A stretch of DNA of 64,000 nucleotides, from NCBI GenBank assembly GCA_019914945.1, contig CM034099.1:23896704-23960703 (forward strand). The letters run 5' to 3'. This stretch comes from Typha latifolia. Lineage: Eukaryota; Streptophyta; Magnoliopsida; Poales; Typhaceae. Positions within the stretch are counted from its first letter, which is position 1. Each line of letters starts with the position of its first letter. The translations under genes and the position numbers were made by a program. Below the pieces are notes generated by a model. That model saw nothing but the letters and a program-made list of their open reading frames with translations, was not told the origin of the DNA and made no database searches. Of this stretch, positions 24,801 through 38,200 are shown one piece after another.

Positions 24801-27800
24801 GTTCTCAGATTTTGTGTTCCTCTTGTTGCGAGGTACTCTTTTTCTTCTAATTATTATGTCGAGATCCTGATTGTTAGCTTGGTTAGATGGATCGCTCATT
24901 CCCATATTTGAACTTCTATCCAAAGGGCTGGATATAGTTAGTCATGAATGTTGTCAGGGAGCATTAGCTAATATATTTCTTTTTTAGTATCCAATACCTG
25001 AGATACAGTTTCAACGCAGTTGATATATTGGCTGTTTGAGATTGTATCAAAGAAATGATCTACATTCTCACAACCTACTTATAGTATCTCGAGTGAGAAA
25101 TGCTGATACTCATGCTGGATATGTGTGTCAAATAAGTTAAATTGAAAAACAGAAGATATTCAAAACAAGATAGTTTTAACCACTGAAAGGGTTTCTTCCA
25201 ACTTAAATGATTCGGGCCCAAAAGATTTTGCAAATGCAATAGTCACTTCTTATTCAATACTTGAGTATCAATTTCTTTTTTAGTATCCAATACTTGTCAT
25301 GCAGTACCAACATAGTTGATATATTACTGATCATGCATTGATGACTGTTTGAGGTTGCATCAAAGAAATGATGAACATTCTCACAACCTACGTATAGTAT
25401 CTTGAATGAGAAATGCTGATACTCATGCTGGGTATGTGTGTCAAATAAGTTAAATTGAAAAACACAATAATGTTTTTCTACCTTATTATGACTAATTTAC
25501 GTTAATGACATGGAATTCCTTTGGATGTCAGTTTTGAATATTACTAGCCTTTTATCTGTTCAGATTGTCTTTTCAATCAATATACATTTGTTGAAATTAG
25601 GTCTAGATAGAAGTAGAACTGATCTAACTATTATTACATGATTTATTGGTGGGCAAATATGTAATTTAGTAACGATTTTTTACATTATTGCCACTAAAAA
25701 CTTTTTAAAATATCGTAATTTATTAATTACCACTACAATTTTCAAAATATCCTAATTGCCACTGAAATCATTGAGATTTGTAAAAGATAGCATTCCATCA
25801 TTTAAATCTAACTATCATGGTTAAAATTTAATATAGATTGTAAAAGGACCAATTACTTGTGTATAAATTGTTTAAAATGATACTAAAACTATATAATGTT
25901 ATTCGCTATCACATAACAAGAAAAAGAAAATCTTTTTTGTTTTGTGGAAGAAAAAAAAATCAGCGATAAACATTTCACAGACAACTTCAAGAAAGACAAG
26001 TGTTTTGGGTTAAATGCATTTGTTAACTTTAACAACCACCAGTTAGAAACATTCTATAAGTATCCCTTTAAAAATTAATTTTAATGGCAATTCCGAAAGA
26101 ATCAAACAGTTTCAGTGGCAATTATGATATTTTAAAAAATGTAATGAAAATTATCAGAATTTAACACTTTTTATTGGCAATTATGTAGAATAGATTCATC
26201 GGGCAAATACCACCATGAAATCTCTGAGATAATCCCATCGCTAAACTTTTCGAATATTATTACACTATTTTTCTTTACTTCGTTTTGTTACTGCATCTCT
26301 GGGACAGAACCTTGATAGACATCTAGTTGAATATGTTTTGTTTTGGTCTGTCTTATCAGTTGACACATATTTAGTTGAGTAATATGCATGAAATCTGATG
26401 TGTAAGAACTAACAAGCATGTGGTGGAGTAGCACTTCAGAGTACCAATTAAGAAGACATTTCCTGTTTCGTGGTAAACCTGGATATGTTTTATTGTCTTA
26501 CTAATTATAACAGTGTTGAAGTTGGATTTGACAAACCAACAAAACAAATGTGCTATTTCTTTGGAAGGTCTTTAGAAGTCTTAATGAAATTTACACAGTT
26601 TGCAGATTAGCCGGCAGAAACATTCAATTTATGGACTTTATACAATATTAATTAAGAGGATGAACAAATTCAGTGCTAAAAGTTTTTTAAAAGCCTTTGT
26701 GATTGCCATTTGATATTTGGAAACTCTGCTAACAGTGCATATAGCAATATGATGAGAACATTGTAGCTTCTACATGATATATAAATATTTAAAATATAAT
26801 ATAGTTGCTGAATACTGTCATTTTAACAATTTTTAGTTTGAAGCGTCATCAATGGCATATCACATGCAGATGGTTATCACCTGCCTACTCACGCACCACC
26901 AGGGTTAAAACTTTTATGGAATATAAATTGTTTTAGGTTTTTTTTTAACCCAACTGTTGTATGATTTATTAGGCAGGAACCAATGCGTTCATTTGCTTTA
27001 ATGTCATGAATCTTGAAGTGATTGCAATTTTGGGTTAATTAGCCCTTGTGCATCTCCCAGTGCACTGATTTGCCCGTGCAATAGTGAAGTGAAATTCATG
27101 AAATGTCATTAAGAAACTCTTGGCTCAAAAACCCCTTAGGTATTTTATCAAGCACACAACATGTTATATTCCAATGGACCCTATATTCACCAGCCAAGCA
27201 GAAGAGGAATCTAATTTGATTTTAAACTAGCACAGCCACTTCCATTCATGTAAAGAATAAAGTAGTTAATAAATTTGCATACATGGACATGCTATGTCAT
27301 AGCTACATCCTTTAGAGAGGATGTGGGGATTTGCATTATATGATGGTTAAATTTACTAGTTAATTGTTTTTCTTGCAGAATAAGTATTTTTTCATGTACA
27401 AGGATGACAAGAAAGCTGCAGCAAACTATTTATCTTCAGGAGACATGGAGGGACTACGACTGCATTGTGATAGCCAGGTGAGCATCCATTTCTTTTGGCA
27501 TAACAAGATCAAAAGTTGCACAGCATTTGAGTTCTAAAGTTTCTCCTGTCTACAGGTGGAGAAAATTATGGAATTATTAAACAAAAATCAGGAATTCCGC
27601 CAGCAGTATGTTGAATCTAACAAGAATAGCACATTGAGGAGATTGGGCACATTGGACGGAAGATTACTTGGCCCAGATGAGAAACCACCCGTTCTACATA
27701 GCAACATTTATAAAGCATCAAGCAGTCCTTCGCATATGTCAGTTGTCACTTTGTTGTCTATAGCTCCCGAACAAAAATCGGAAAAGTCAGGTCCACTTAC

Positions 27801-28722
27801 AGCATCTACTGAAAAGGATTCATTTCCCATCTTATCACCAGAACAAACTAGTCAGCCTTCATCTACTGTGAAGGATCCCTTTCCCATCTTGCCCCCGGCA
27901 CAAACTAGTCACGCTGCCAAATCAGGAAAACCTAAATCTGCTTCAAAAGAACGAGTGACAGCCACATTGTTTGACACGGAGGAGGTAGACTATGCTGAGA
28001 AAGAGAAAACAAGTAAAAAAGAGGAGGGGCTTGCTAAGAATGCAGAGGAGATGGTGAGAGAAGAGGAATTGAGAATGGAAAAGGCTGCAGCCGAGAAAGA
28101 GCGCTGTAGACTGGAGCAGAAGGCCAAAGCGAAAGAGGCTGAAGACAGGAAGAAGCGAAAAGCTGAAAAGGCCAAGGAGAGAGCTGAATACATAGCGCAG
28201 AAAGAAGCTGAGATAAGAGATAAGGTAAGCCTTCTGTTTGCTTGCTTTGTGAACTAGAAACTTTTAAATTTCTTATTGCAATAACAATCTCCTTCCAGCA
28301 AAGAGTATGCAGCGTGAGTATTGTTGTAAGTTTCATAAACACATTTTGCTTAGCAATGTATATGTGAAAACATGCAGAGGAGAGCAAAGAAGGATAAAAA
28401 GAAAGTTGCTGACGCAACTGACGCTACAAATGGAAATGCCAAGAATCAAACTGCTATAGTTACTGACAGCAATTCATCTGAAATAACTCGGGAAACTGAT
28501 GTTCCGGTGGCAGCAGGTTCAAAGCGGCGCTCACGATCTGTGGTAGCAGTGAAGCAGCTCAATAGGATACAACCTGTTCCTTTGCCCCTAAGAAACAGGG
28601 GTAAGAGGAAGACTCATATGTGGACATGGGTCCTTTTGTCAAGCCTACTGGTGCTTGTTTTGTTCTTGGTAGGTAACTACATGTCCTCTTCCAGCTTCAG
28701 TCTTTCATGGTTTGGAGTTTAG
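21809..28722 (+). CDS. Proton pump-interactor-like protein with long acidic N-terminus and C-terminal anchor
   Basis: Arabidopsis PPI1 binds the regulatory tail of the plasma-membrane H+-ATPase and stimulates it; rice relatives were found as BRI1-interacting proteins. Seven exons: 21809-23977, 24081-24239, 24327-24506, 24590-24784, 27379-27477, 27556-28224 and 28378-28722, giving 1,271 residues. Residues 1 to about 670 are a Glu/Asp-rich, low-complexity region in exon 1 alone. The family core starts near 677 with KFCYIIRVPKFTDDEIW and continues as coiled coil through exons 2-6, with the landmarks YFFMYKDDKKAAANYL and STLRRLGTLDGRLLGPDE. Exons 6 and 7 encode a Lys/Glu coiled coil. One helix (about 1239-1259, WVLLSSLLVLVLFLV) sits near the end, so the protein is probably tail-anchored facing the cytosol. 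I chose the ATG at 21809 as the first in frame. PPI1 itself is much shorter. Confidence 0.92.
24975..25465 (+). repeat. Direct duplication, two diverged copies about 180-195 bases long
   Basis: Copy 1 (24975-25152) and copy 2 (25271-25465) share the start TTTTTAGTATCCAATAC, a middle ATCAAAGAAATGAT, and the end GTGTGTCAAATAAGTTAAAT. Copy 2 carries a short insertion (GATCATGCATTGATGAC region). About 118 bases of other sequence separate them. Confidence 0.9.
25681..26187. mobile_element. Inverted-repeat element, MITE-like, in the intron
   Basis: The left arm (25681-25770) is an imperfect reverse complement of the right arm (about 26107-26187). Matching parts include left 25731-25767 against right 26110-26146 (TTTCAGTGGCAATTA and GATATTTT), and left TACATTATTGCCACTAAAAA against right TTTTTATTGGCAATTATGTA. 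There is no ORF inside. The structure fits a small non-autonomous DNA transposon or fold-back element, but I could not define a target-site duplication. Confidence 0.55.
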
Positions 28723-31010
28723 TGAAATTTATACAGATCGACATATATATGCCAATGTATTTATCAGTTCAAACCTATTGGAGGTTAGGATAAGTGTTAC
28801 TGATAGATAATTGGCGGCCATTCTTTCATGACTAACTCGTTGAGTTCCTTGGGATGATGGCACTTCTACAGTGTGCCTTTTACATTTTCAATTGATACTT
28901 GGGGGTAAAAGTACATGTATCATCATTTTATTTGGACAGAAACTTTTTAGTTCATATGTTGGTCAAATCAATTATACTAGCAAATATAGACTTTCTACAT
29001 ATACCGTTCTTCCATTTATGATTTGACTTTTATCAATAGCTTGAGCTGATCATTACCTACTTTCTGTAATTAGAATTATCATTTGCCATGTTCTTGATCA
29101 CTATTGTATTATTACACTATCTTGGCGATTATAACTGCCTGTTCTATTGTAATGGAAGATGAGTTCAGATGTGGCGAGTGATATAGTCATGCTTTGTTGA
29201 TTGTAAAGAAGGGGATGGATATGTTTTCACCTCTTAATTTTTTTAATAAATTCATGGGAAATAATGTTAGTTAGAACTTGGTATCCTCCTACGTACTTTT
29301 AATGTCTTTGAATTTGTCTGTCATTCTTTTCGCCTTAGATGTGAGAAATAGAACTTACGCTTTTGAAGCCGTGATCTGAAAACCATAGGATACAAATATC
29401 ACGATATTTTTTTTCTTTTTCTTTTCCCATTCCATACATCATATATGAGCACGTATTTTTTAAAGCTTGCTTAATCATGAATATTGGTTAACAAGGAAAG
29501 CAAAGATAGCCGATAAGAACATAGGTACCAAGTCCCAAGGTGCCTCGAGATCTTTGGTCCACCGTGTCATCTGACAAGAGATCTTGTTACACATATCTCG
29601 GGTTGGTGCAGGAATAGAGTGTTGAGTGGATTTTTGCTATATGCTTAATATGACCACCATTTTGGTTCGTAATGGTAAAGTGGAGGACACACTAGTAACA
29701 ACCCCGCACACAGAATTAATTCCCTACAATGAGCTTAATTCAAAACAAGCTTGAGGTCTCCTCTTCTAGGAAATAAATGCGATGCTTTCTCTATGCCCGT
29801 AAACAAAATTATGAGTTACGTCTCTAGCAAATCTTTGCTATTTATTGAATTGCAGCTTTACACGCAGTTCTTTCCTATTTCTTTTCTTTTAATTTTTTTT
29901 TCTTTTTTATCGATGAAAAAGTTGATATAGACACTGCAACTTAATTTGTTAAAAATTTAGTTTAAACCAACTTAAAAAAAAAGAAAGGTTCTTGGATCGG
30001 TTATCTTAGGATATGCTGGACCACATAATCTAACGGTATTCAGTATTGGCAGTCTATTCGATTATATAGATGGTGGAACTTATAGTTAGTTCCTAAATAG
30101 TTTTTCGTTTTTGCAATTGACTTGAGAGTAGAGTCTAATTGAAGGAAGGATATATTAGACGGCAACTAAAAGGGCTGGTTGAATCGTTCAATCCCAATAG
30201 CTGGAGCTGCTCTGCTTTGTTGTTGTTGGACATGAATATATTTCCACTTGGGAAATATGAAGACACATTTTGTTTTAGACTGGTTAAAGTGTACGAAATG
30301 CCGAATAAACTAGACATTAGAATAGCCTTCCTTTCAAATCCTGTCTCCCTACGCACATCGATTACAAGACAAACTCCATAATTTATATTGCTCATGGTGT
30401 TCCTTTTTAGAGGATCAACAGCCTGATTCCCTTGTAACAAAAGTTGGAACTTGGAACCGAATATCGCAGCACAAAGTTGGCAAGACCAAAGCACCCCACA
30501 TGTGTAATCAATGTGCAGGTGGGGTGGGGGTCCTTTTGTTGTTGCAACACACAAAGTATAATTTAATCATTTAATAATTCATAGGAGGGAGATGCATTCC
30601 ACTACCCACAAGACTCTCCCTCCTTATAAGTTTTTTTGGGTCATAGGCTTAGAGGGGGTGGGGGGAAGTATCTGGCTTTACTCCTATCTCCACAATGCCA
30701 CATTTCCACTGGTCAGCTCTTGATCGCCTTGGACTACTACTGTATATATGTATACCTTGAGAGGTGCACGGCATATTGGCATGTGGCATGTTCTTGCTTC
30801 TCTAGTGGCCAAAATAGCATGGCCATGACTTGCTTTGGTTTGGTTTGGTGAACAATCTTCACATTTATTTCTCTAAACTATTCCTGACCTATTCTGGTCT
30901 CCCCCTTAGTCCTCTTTGCGGGTCCCCAGGTATGGCTCAAATCTATTTGTAAAAAGGACACACCACCATCTAAGATGTGGAGGAGGGGAGGGTAAACTAG
31001 AATTACCGAA

Positions 31011-31051
<41 letters not shown>

Positions 31052-34000
31052 GATATGTATCTGTAGAAAAGATTGTGATAGTATCCCAAAGTGTACAGCT
31101 ATAAGAAGATGAGCGCAATTGAAAGAGAGTTTTTTTTTTGCGGGTATAAATTTTGTCTACAATGTATTAAAAGATAATATATATTATTGGTTGATTACTT
31201 GTTGAGTTTAATTTGTTTGGTCAATTTGGCTGTTTGAAAATATTATAAACTTCTTCATGGTCCAAAGAGTTGGTAGGAATAATTTGTAGTCTAATAGAGA
31301 GAAAAGACTTGTTTAACTAGATTATGTAAAGAAAGCATTAGAGTTAGGGAATAAAAGCATCATCATTAGTTATTTTAATTGGGCTGCGTTGTTATCTGAA
31401 ACATTTAATTTAATTGGGAGATGGAATGAATGGACAAATAGTAGTTGCTCCGGAATCTCTCTTTTTTCTCTCTAGACGTAGACGATTGATCACCAATCAC
31501 CAATCACCAGGCAGGAAATGGAGGGAAGAGGCGATAAGGTTAAAAATGATATCCAGTATAAAAATGATTTGGATGACAACGACTGGAGCGAATTCCTGCA
31601 GCGGAGATTGCAGAGGACCTGCTGCTGCTGCCTTTTGGTACTTCCATCCGTCATCGATAGATAGCCGTACCGTTGGATGTAAAAGCTACTAAACTCTAAT
31701 AAAGCTCTAATAAAAAGCTCTAAGCTCCGGGTCAGGGATGACGTGACTATTCGCATTTTATTATTATTCTTATTTTTTTTTTAAATATATATTTAAAAAT
31801 AAAAAATAAAAAAATAAAAGTCAAGCATTTTAGAAAAAAAACACTATCATATCACATCATTTGATTAGACGTCAACCACTATTCCTTGCCTTCTCACGTT
31901 TCTAAACGTCGAACACTAATCCTAACAGCACATATTAATTCCGAAATCCTATAACGGGTTCGGATCGCTGCATTATTTTCATCCGAACCCGGTGCCACCA
32001 TGTGGCTTCCTTCCGAACACATGTCCACCACGCCGCAGCCGTTGGTTCGTAACGTCCTACGACTCGCATCACCGTTCGTTCCTTTTTTGTGACGGTGGAC
32101 CACCGCCTAGTTGTACGATGCCATCGTTGTTGCCAGTTGTCGCTGTCCTGATACCCATCAGTCGATTCGACGGCCAGGGTTGATCGATGCGGTGTGAGGA
32201 CCCACGTGACGAAAAAAAAGGAGGTAATTCCACCGAATTACTAACGGAACGGTTAGTGATGGGCTTAACGCGATCACGGAGAGGACGGAGGAAAAGGCGC
32301 AGGAGAACCGCACGATTCCCCGTGATCTAATACACCAAAACGGGCGATGTGTATCCCACCACGTTTATCGCGCGGATGCACGTGAGAGTTAGTTGCGGAG
32401 GTCCCCCCGACTCCTCTCCTCCGATCCGAAACCGTAATTAAGACCCTATGCCAAGGGCTTTTAACTAAATGGATGGAGCATAACGGAGTGAGTCACGGTC
32501 GTTACGGATCCCGACCGAATGAGATGGGGCGGCAGGAGGATAAGACGCGTTGGTGCGGACTGGGCCCGCCGAGTGGAAAAAGTGCGCCACGTCTCGACAG
32601 CCGCAGGGCCCCTCTCCGCTGTTCCCTGTTTCACCCGATTCGGTCAGCCGATCCGGGAAGCGACTCGATGGTAGGGCCCGGTTCTACAATGAGCGACGTA
32701 CCCCGTACGGTTCGGATCCGGCAGGGGAGATGGACGGCTGTGATTTCGATGCAAGCTGGATCCGTACGTGCCGGGAGACGAGTCTAGCACCATCGGGAAC
32801 GTGCCGTACTCCTACTCCTCTTTTTTCCCCCCTTTAAAAAAAAAAAAAAAAAAAACCCCTTTACTTTTTAATTAGTAGTTGTCATTAAAATAATTGATGT
32901 ACCTTTTATTTTTAATATTTTGGTACTATTTATCTTTAAGAAAACGAAACAGCTGGCGTTGGACGACGCCTCACGGGACCCATGGTGATACTTTGACTAA
33001 ATTAACCAACCTCCTCTAAAGTTTATATTACCAAATTAAACTTATCTTAATATCAAAAGAGTTTAACTTTCTTACATCAGTATTCATATCGCTAAAACCC
33101 TGAGTCGATTAATTTTTTTTTACTCTGGAAATAAAACTACTGCAGAGTTCACCCATCTCAAAAAAAAATTATTAAGAAACAGACTCAGTATGGTAGGCCT
33201 CCTCTTGTTTGGTCCAATGAGCGACTTTAACATTAAATCTACTAACATGGATCGAATCACAACAAGATCGATGGTACATTCTATTTTTAAAAAAACACCA
33301 TTGTATCGTACATATGATTGATGGCTATGGTCGACCTTACATTTACAATTTGTTACTTTACGCAAATATTCATCAGTAATTTTTGCCTTTGAAAGGTTAA
33401 AAAACAGCACACTTTGAGTAATTAAGCTTACTTGATTCACTATTTTTTGCCAACTTAGACATACCTTTTATCTGGGTGCTCAAAATCCTATAAGATAATG
33501 TTGTCAAATTCTAAAACTATCAATGTAGCAATATCTTCGTAAGTCTCACACGTAATACCCAACAAATCCTTAAAACAATTTTATTGAGCCCATGATTGTT
33601 AAGTTGACTAAGCCCACCAGCATCATAGGTGATAGATTAACTGGTGATTCGCACGGCAAACCATATCAAAATAGTCGTATCGAACCTAATCTTTGATTAG
33701 CCCACGTGTCATATGAACCACTCTTTCTGCCTTCCATTTTATTTCCCCTCTCTCCAAAGAGCTCATACGAGAGAGTTTTTTCTCCCTCTTTTTTTATTCC
33801 TTCAGTTTAGAAACTGTATTAAAAAAAAGAAAAAAAAGAAAAAAGGAGTAACTAAACTGAGGTCGGATTTAGTTCGCTTTGAGTGTGGAAATTTTTGCTT
33901 GGTCAAACACAGACCCTGCTGTGGACACCACATCAATAATTGTTCATATTTATCTAAAAATACTAGTCTGGTCATTATAATCACTATTTATGAATTGGAC

Positions 34001-34860
34001 GGCGACGTGCATAGAAATAATGAATTATCAAAATTTCATAAATTTATAGAGAATTTATTACGGTCTCATAATTATATATATATATATATATATTGTTCTT
34101 ATTTTGGTGTTGTTACAGAATTATATATAATTGATCCTCTTCTTCTTTTTTTTGTGTGTCGGCAAAAGATATATCTGGTACAAAACATTTCCATCAACCC
34201 ACCATGTACAGTTTGCCTTACCTTACGAAACGTGTCCTCGGGTGACTCCCTTCCTTGGATGTTAGATGAGAGAGGACGTCTTACTTATATAGTTCCTCCA
34301 TGTGATATTTCTCACTTTATTAACGTTTGTATATATACCTTTAGAGTTTCTCAATCGAGAAAATAAAATACCCTTTGGAGAGCTCGATTGAACTCCCCCC
34401 AAGCCACTACTATTTAATGCGAAAAACTTATAACAGAGCGTAGAAAAAAGGGAGGAATTTTTTAATCATTCATTAAAAAAAGGAGTAGAAGAAGTACAAA
34501 GAAAAAAAAAATCTAATCACCGGAAGGTTAAGGTACCGGTATCCCCCCCCCTCTCTCTTTTTTTTTTTTGAATATATATAATATATATTTTTTAACGTTA
34601 CTAAATATTGTTGTTAAGGAAGATAGGAGGAGCGAGAAGAGCATGAGGGATGGAGAAAAGAAGTAACCGAAAGGGCGAAAGTAGCGTCGCTTCTCTTTCC
34701 CACTGGTACGGCGAGCCATGCCACACGTAAAGCCCTTATTGTTGAGTAGATTTACGATTCGTGCCACCGCCGTTTGCCGAACCTGAGGTAAAACCAACCG
34801 CGAAAGGTAAGGGGGTAATATCCAACTTTTCGTCTTTCTCCACCCCCTCCGAGCTTTCGT
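28723..34860. other. Gene-poor region; GC-rich island at 31.9-32.8 kb
   Basis: After the 3' UTR of the interactor gene the DNA is AT-rich with a (TA)n run at about 31012-31048. From about 31890 to 32830 it becomes clearly GC- and CpG-rich, then ends in a run of about 20 A at 32836. Several overlapping ORFs cross the GC-rich part on the plus strand, but none has a recognisable domain, and I do not call a gene. AT-rich DNA continues towards the SPL leader. Confidence 0.55.
31012..31048. repeat. (TA)n microsatellite
   Basis: About 18 TA units are visible directly. Confidence 0.95.
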
Positions 34861-34906
34861 CTTCCCCTCTTGCGCCTTGGATCGGGCCGTTTCCCTTCCG
34901 ATTCCC

Positions 34907-34983
34907 ATGGAGGCGGATCTGATAGGCAACTAGAGATTCCTTAGCCTATCTATTTGGAGATCATGGAGAGGAATCGTTGTTGA
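34907..34983 (+). promoter_or_regulatory. Two short upstream ORFs in the SPL leader
   Basis: The first uORF (34907-34933) codes eight residues, MEADLIGN; its ATG has C at -3 and G at +4. The second (34963-34983) codes six, MERNRC, also with G at +4. Both end well before the main ATG at 35233. If the transcript starts upstream of 34907, both would be met first by scanning ribosomes. Confidence 0.45.
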
Positions 34984-35232
34984 ATCCAGCGACGGTAAGC
35001 GATCTTAGGGCATCTTCCCTTCTCTTTGCAGATTTGTTATCTGTTTCCCCAAGAAAGGGCTAGATCCAAAGCGAACGTTTCCTGTCCTTTTCGTGCATCC
35101 ATTTTCCCTAATTTTTTTGGGTGGAATTAGGTTGCGATTAGGAGTCAGAGACCAAAAAGGCAAAAATTTCCCACAAAAGTTGCTATCTTGGGCGATTTTG
35201 AGGTGATTTAGGGTTTTGATTGTTTGGAAGAA

Positions 35233-38200
35233 ATGGAAGGAGAAGTCGGAGCGCAGGTTGCTTCTCCAGTTTTTTTCCACCAGCCGCTTCCCGGCCAGTT
35301 CCAGGACGCGGCGTCTGTCATAGCCAAGAAGCGGGGCTTGCCTTGGTTGAATCCAGGCTTCGATCAGCAGCGCATGATGGGATCCAATCCTTCTAACCCG
35401 ACCGGGAATTGGAACCCAAAGATGTGGGATTGGGACAGCATGAGGTTTCTGGCGAGGCCCTCACCGGATGCTTCCGATGCCCTCCATCTCGGGGCCCAGC
35501 CAGCTTCTGCTGATGCGGAGCAGAGGAAAAAAGCGGAGGAGGGTTCAAAGGTGGCTCCTTTGCGACGGGGTTCGGAAGTGGATGGCGAGAATTTGACTTT
35601 GAAGCTTGGTGGTGGCGGTTTCTCTGTGGCAGCAGCTGTGGAGGAGCCGGTGGTGAGACCAAACAAGAGGGTCCGGTCCGGGTCACCGGGGAGCGGAGGC
35701 GGCAACTACCCGATGTGCCAGGTGGATGATTGCAAAGCAGATCTGTCCAGCGCCAAGGACTACCATAGGCGTCACAAGGTCTGTGAGATCCACAGCAAGA
35801 CCACCAAAGCCCTTGTTGGGAAGCAAATGCAGAGGTTCTGTCAACAGTGCAGTAGGTAATTGCATCTCCCTACCTAAGGTCCATCCTTTTTTCTTTGTCA
35901 CTCGTGCTTTCTCATTGGTTTACGTGCAAAGATTAGTGGGTTCGTGTTTTATAGCATCAGTTGCTTCATTCAGTATATCAGCCAGCCAGTGTTCTTATTT
36001 GAGGATTATCACTTGACTGCAAATAGATATCATCAGGGATTTGGTTCTTTTTATTATTCAGCATACTCCGAATTTTTCGTCTCCCAAATTCTGGTGCCTT
36101 AGATGAAAGAGTGATCTCATAGGATCTATTGTCTGAGGTCCTGAACCGCGTTGTTTCTCTTATTAGTCTTGATTCTTAGCATGTTCATGGTGCGTATTAC
36201 ATTGAAGCTTGTATTTATGTGATCCAATCTGATATGGGTGCTCTCTATAGATTTCACCCCCTCTCAGAGTTTGATGAGGGAAAGAGGAGCTGCAGACGGA
36301 GGCTCGCAGGACATAATCGACGAAGAAGGAAGACCCAGCCAGAGGATGCTTCGTCTCGATTGTTACTTCCTGGAAACCAGGAGAACCCAACCAATACGAA
36401 TCTGAATATAGTCAATCTTCTAGCTGTTTTGGCACGCTTGCAAGGTAATTTGGCATCTTTAAACACATTTTTTGTACTGTGATTTTTAGCCTTATCAGTT
36501 GGCTTTCCAATTGCAGGAACCAATGCAGGTAAATCGGCTAGTATTCCTCCTTTGCCTGATAGAGATAACCTCATGCAAGTTCTTAGTAAAATAAACTCCC
36601 TGAACAATACGAACTCGTCAACAAAAATGCACAAGCCTGGAGGTTTTGACTTGAATAGTTCAGAAGCATCACGGCAGGATTCACTCGAACAGGCAGTTAA
36701 TGCGCTTGGCAATCAAGGTGCACCATCGACGATGAACTTGTTGGCTGTTCTGTCAGCAGCCCTTGCTGCCTCAAGCCCGGAGGCCCTTGCATCTCTTTCA
36801 CAGGGGAGCAGCGACTCTAGTGGTAATGACAAGAGCAAAAGGCAATACGGAGAGCCTGCTAACGATGTCAATTCCAATGATAAAACGAGTGGATTGTTTC
36901 CTTCAGTTGTTATTGGGAAAGGCAACTGTATTCAACCAGAAGTACCTGAGCAGCCTGTCCGAGAAGCCCGGCCATCCTTGCCCCTGCAGCTGTTTGGCTC
37001 TTCTGAGGAAGACAGTCCTCCAAAGTTGAGTTCAACAACAAAGTACTTGTCTTCTGAGAGTAGCAATCCAATGGAAGAGAGATCTCCATCATCTTCCCCG
37101 CCTGTCACCCAGAAGTTTTTCCCTCTACATTCGGCAAAAGATAGCTCAAAGTTAGCGGGAATGGCAGATTACAGGGAAGCAACTGCTACGGTTGAAGCAA
37201 GCACAAGTCATGGATGGAGTGCACCTCTCGTTCTTTTCAAGGATTCAGGGAGACGAGTTGACAATAGTGCACCCCAAAATCTCCCATTTCCAGCGGGTTA
37301 TGCTTCCTCATCTGGTTCAGATCATTCACCTTCTAGCTCGAATTCTGACGCACAGGTAAGATAAATACTATATTTACGTCTTCTTACAACCTTTAATCGT
37401 TTATGTGGTTGCCATCTTTGATGATATGGATCTGTAGGATCGGACTGGGAGAATCATTTTTAAGCTCTTCGGCAAGGACCCAAGTAGTTTTCCAGGGAAT
37501 CTCCGTGCCCAGGTCCACAATAAATAATTAACTACTGTTGTTTTCCTTTTTCACTTGACTTTCTCATTTTGAATCGTCAAGTTATATTGGGTTGTTCCTT
37601 CATTTCAGGTATTGAATTGGCTCTCAAATAGTCCTTCTGAGATGGAGAGTTACATTAGGCCTGGCTGCGTGGTCTTATCAGTCTATGTATTGATGCCATC
37701 AGTTGCATGGGACGAGGTGGGTATCACGTGAACATTACCCGTAGTCTACATTTATGACTATACTTTCTCTAATGAAATCTGGATGTAACCCTGGGTTGCA
37801 GCTTGAAGGAGATCTTCTCCAGCGAGTAACTACGCTAGTGCAATGTTCTGAATCAGATTTTTGGAAAAATGGGAGGTTTTTAGTTCGTACAAGTCGACAG
37901 CTGGTCTCATACAAGGATGGTAAGCATTATTATTTTTCTTTGCTTTTAAAGGTGTCATTTTTCCTTCTCTTTTTGGTGTGATGGTTCAATTGTTAATTTG
38001 CATGAGTTTGAGTGTTGTGGGCTTCTTTTCTTTGTTGCTCCATTTGATTATTTGGTTCATGTCTTTTTCTCAACTTTCAGGAACAATTCGTCTGTCTAAA
38101 TCATGGAGAACATGGAGCACTCCAGAGTTGACCTCTGTGTCACCTCTAGCTGTTGTGAGTGGGCAGAAGACTTCCCTTGTTCTTAAAGGTCGCAATTTGA

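Larger units (their letters stand above)
24785..27378 (+). other. Large (2.6 kb) intron of the proton-pump-interactor gene
   Basis: The intron runs from GTGCGT at 24785 to CTTGCAG at 27378 and is far larger than the others in this gene (79-153 bases where short). It contains a diverged direct duplication (24975-25152 and 25271-25465) and an inverted-repeat element (about 25681-26187). No ORF in it looks real. Confidence 0.85.

Noticed and set aside
30135..30554. 139-codon minus-strand ORF in the gene-poor region
   Set aside because: No family similarity recognised and no supporting signals on either side.
31414..32837. Several plus-strand ORFs across the GC-rich island
   Set aside because: They overlap in different frames, have no domain, and are expected in GC-rich DNA where stops are rare.
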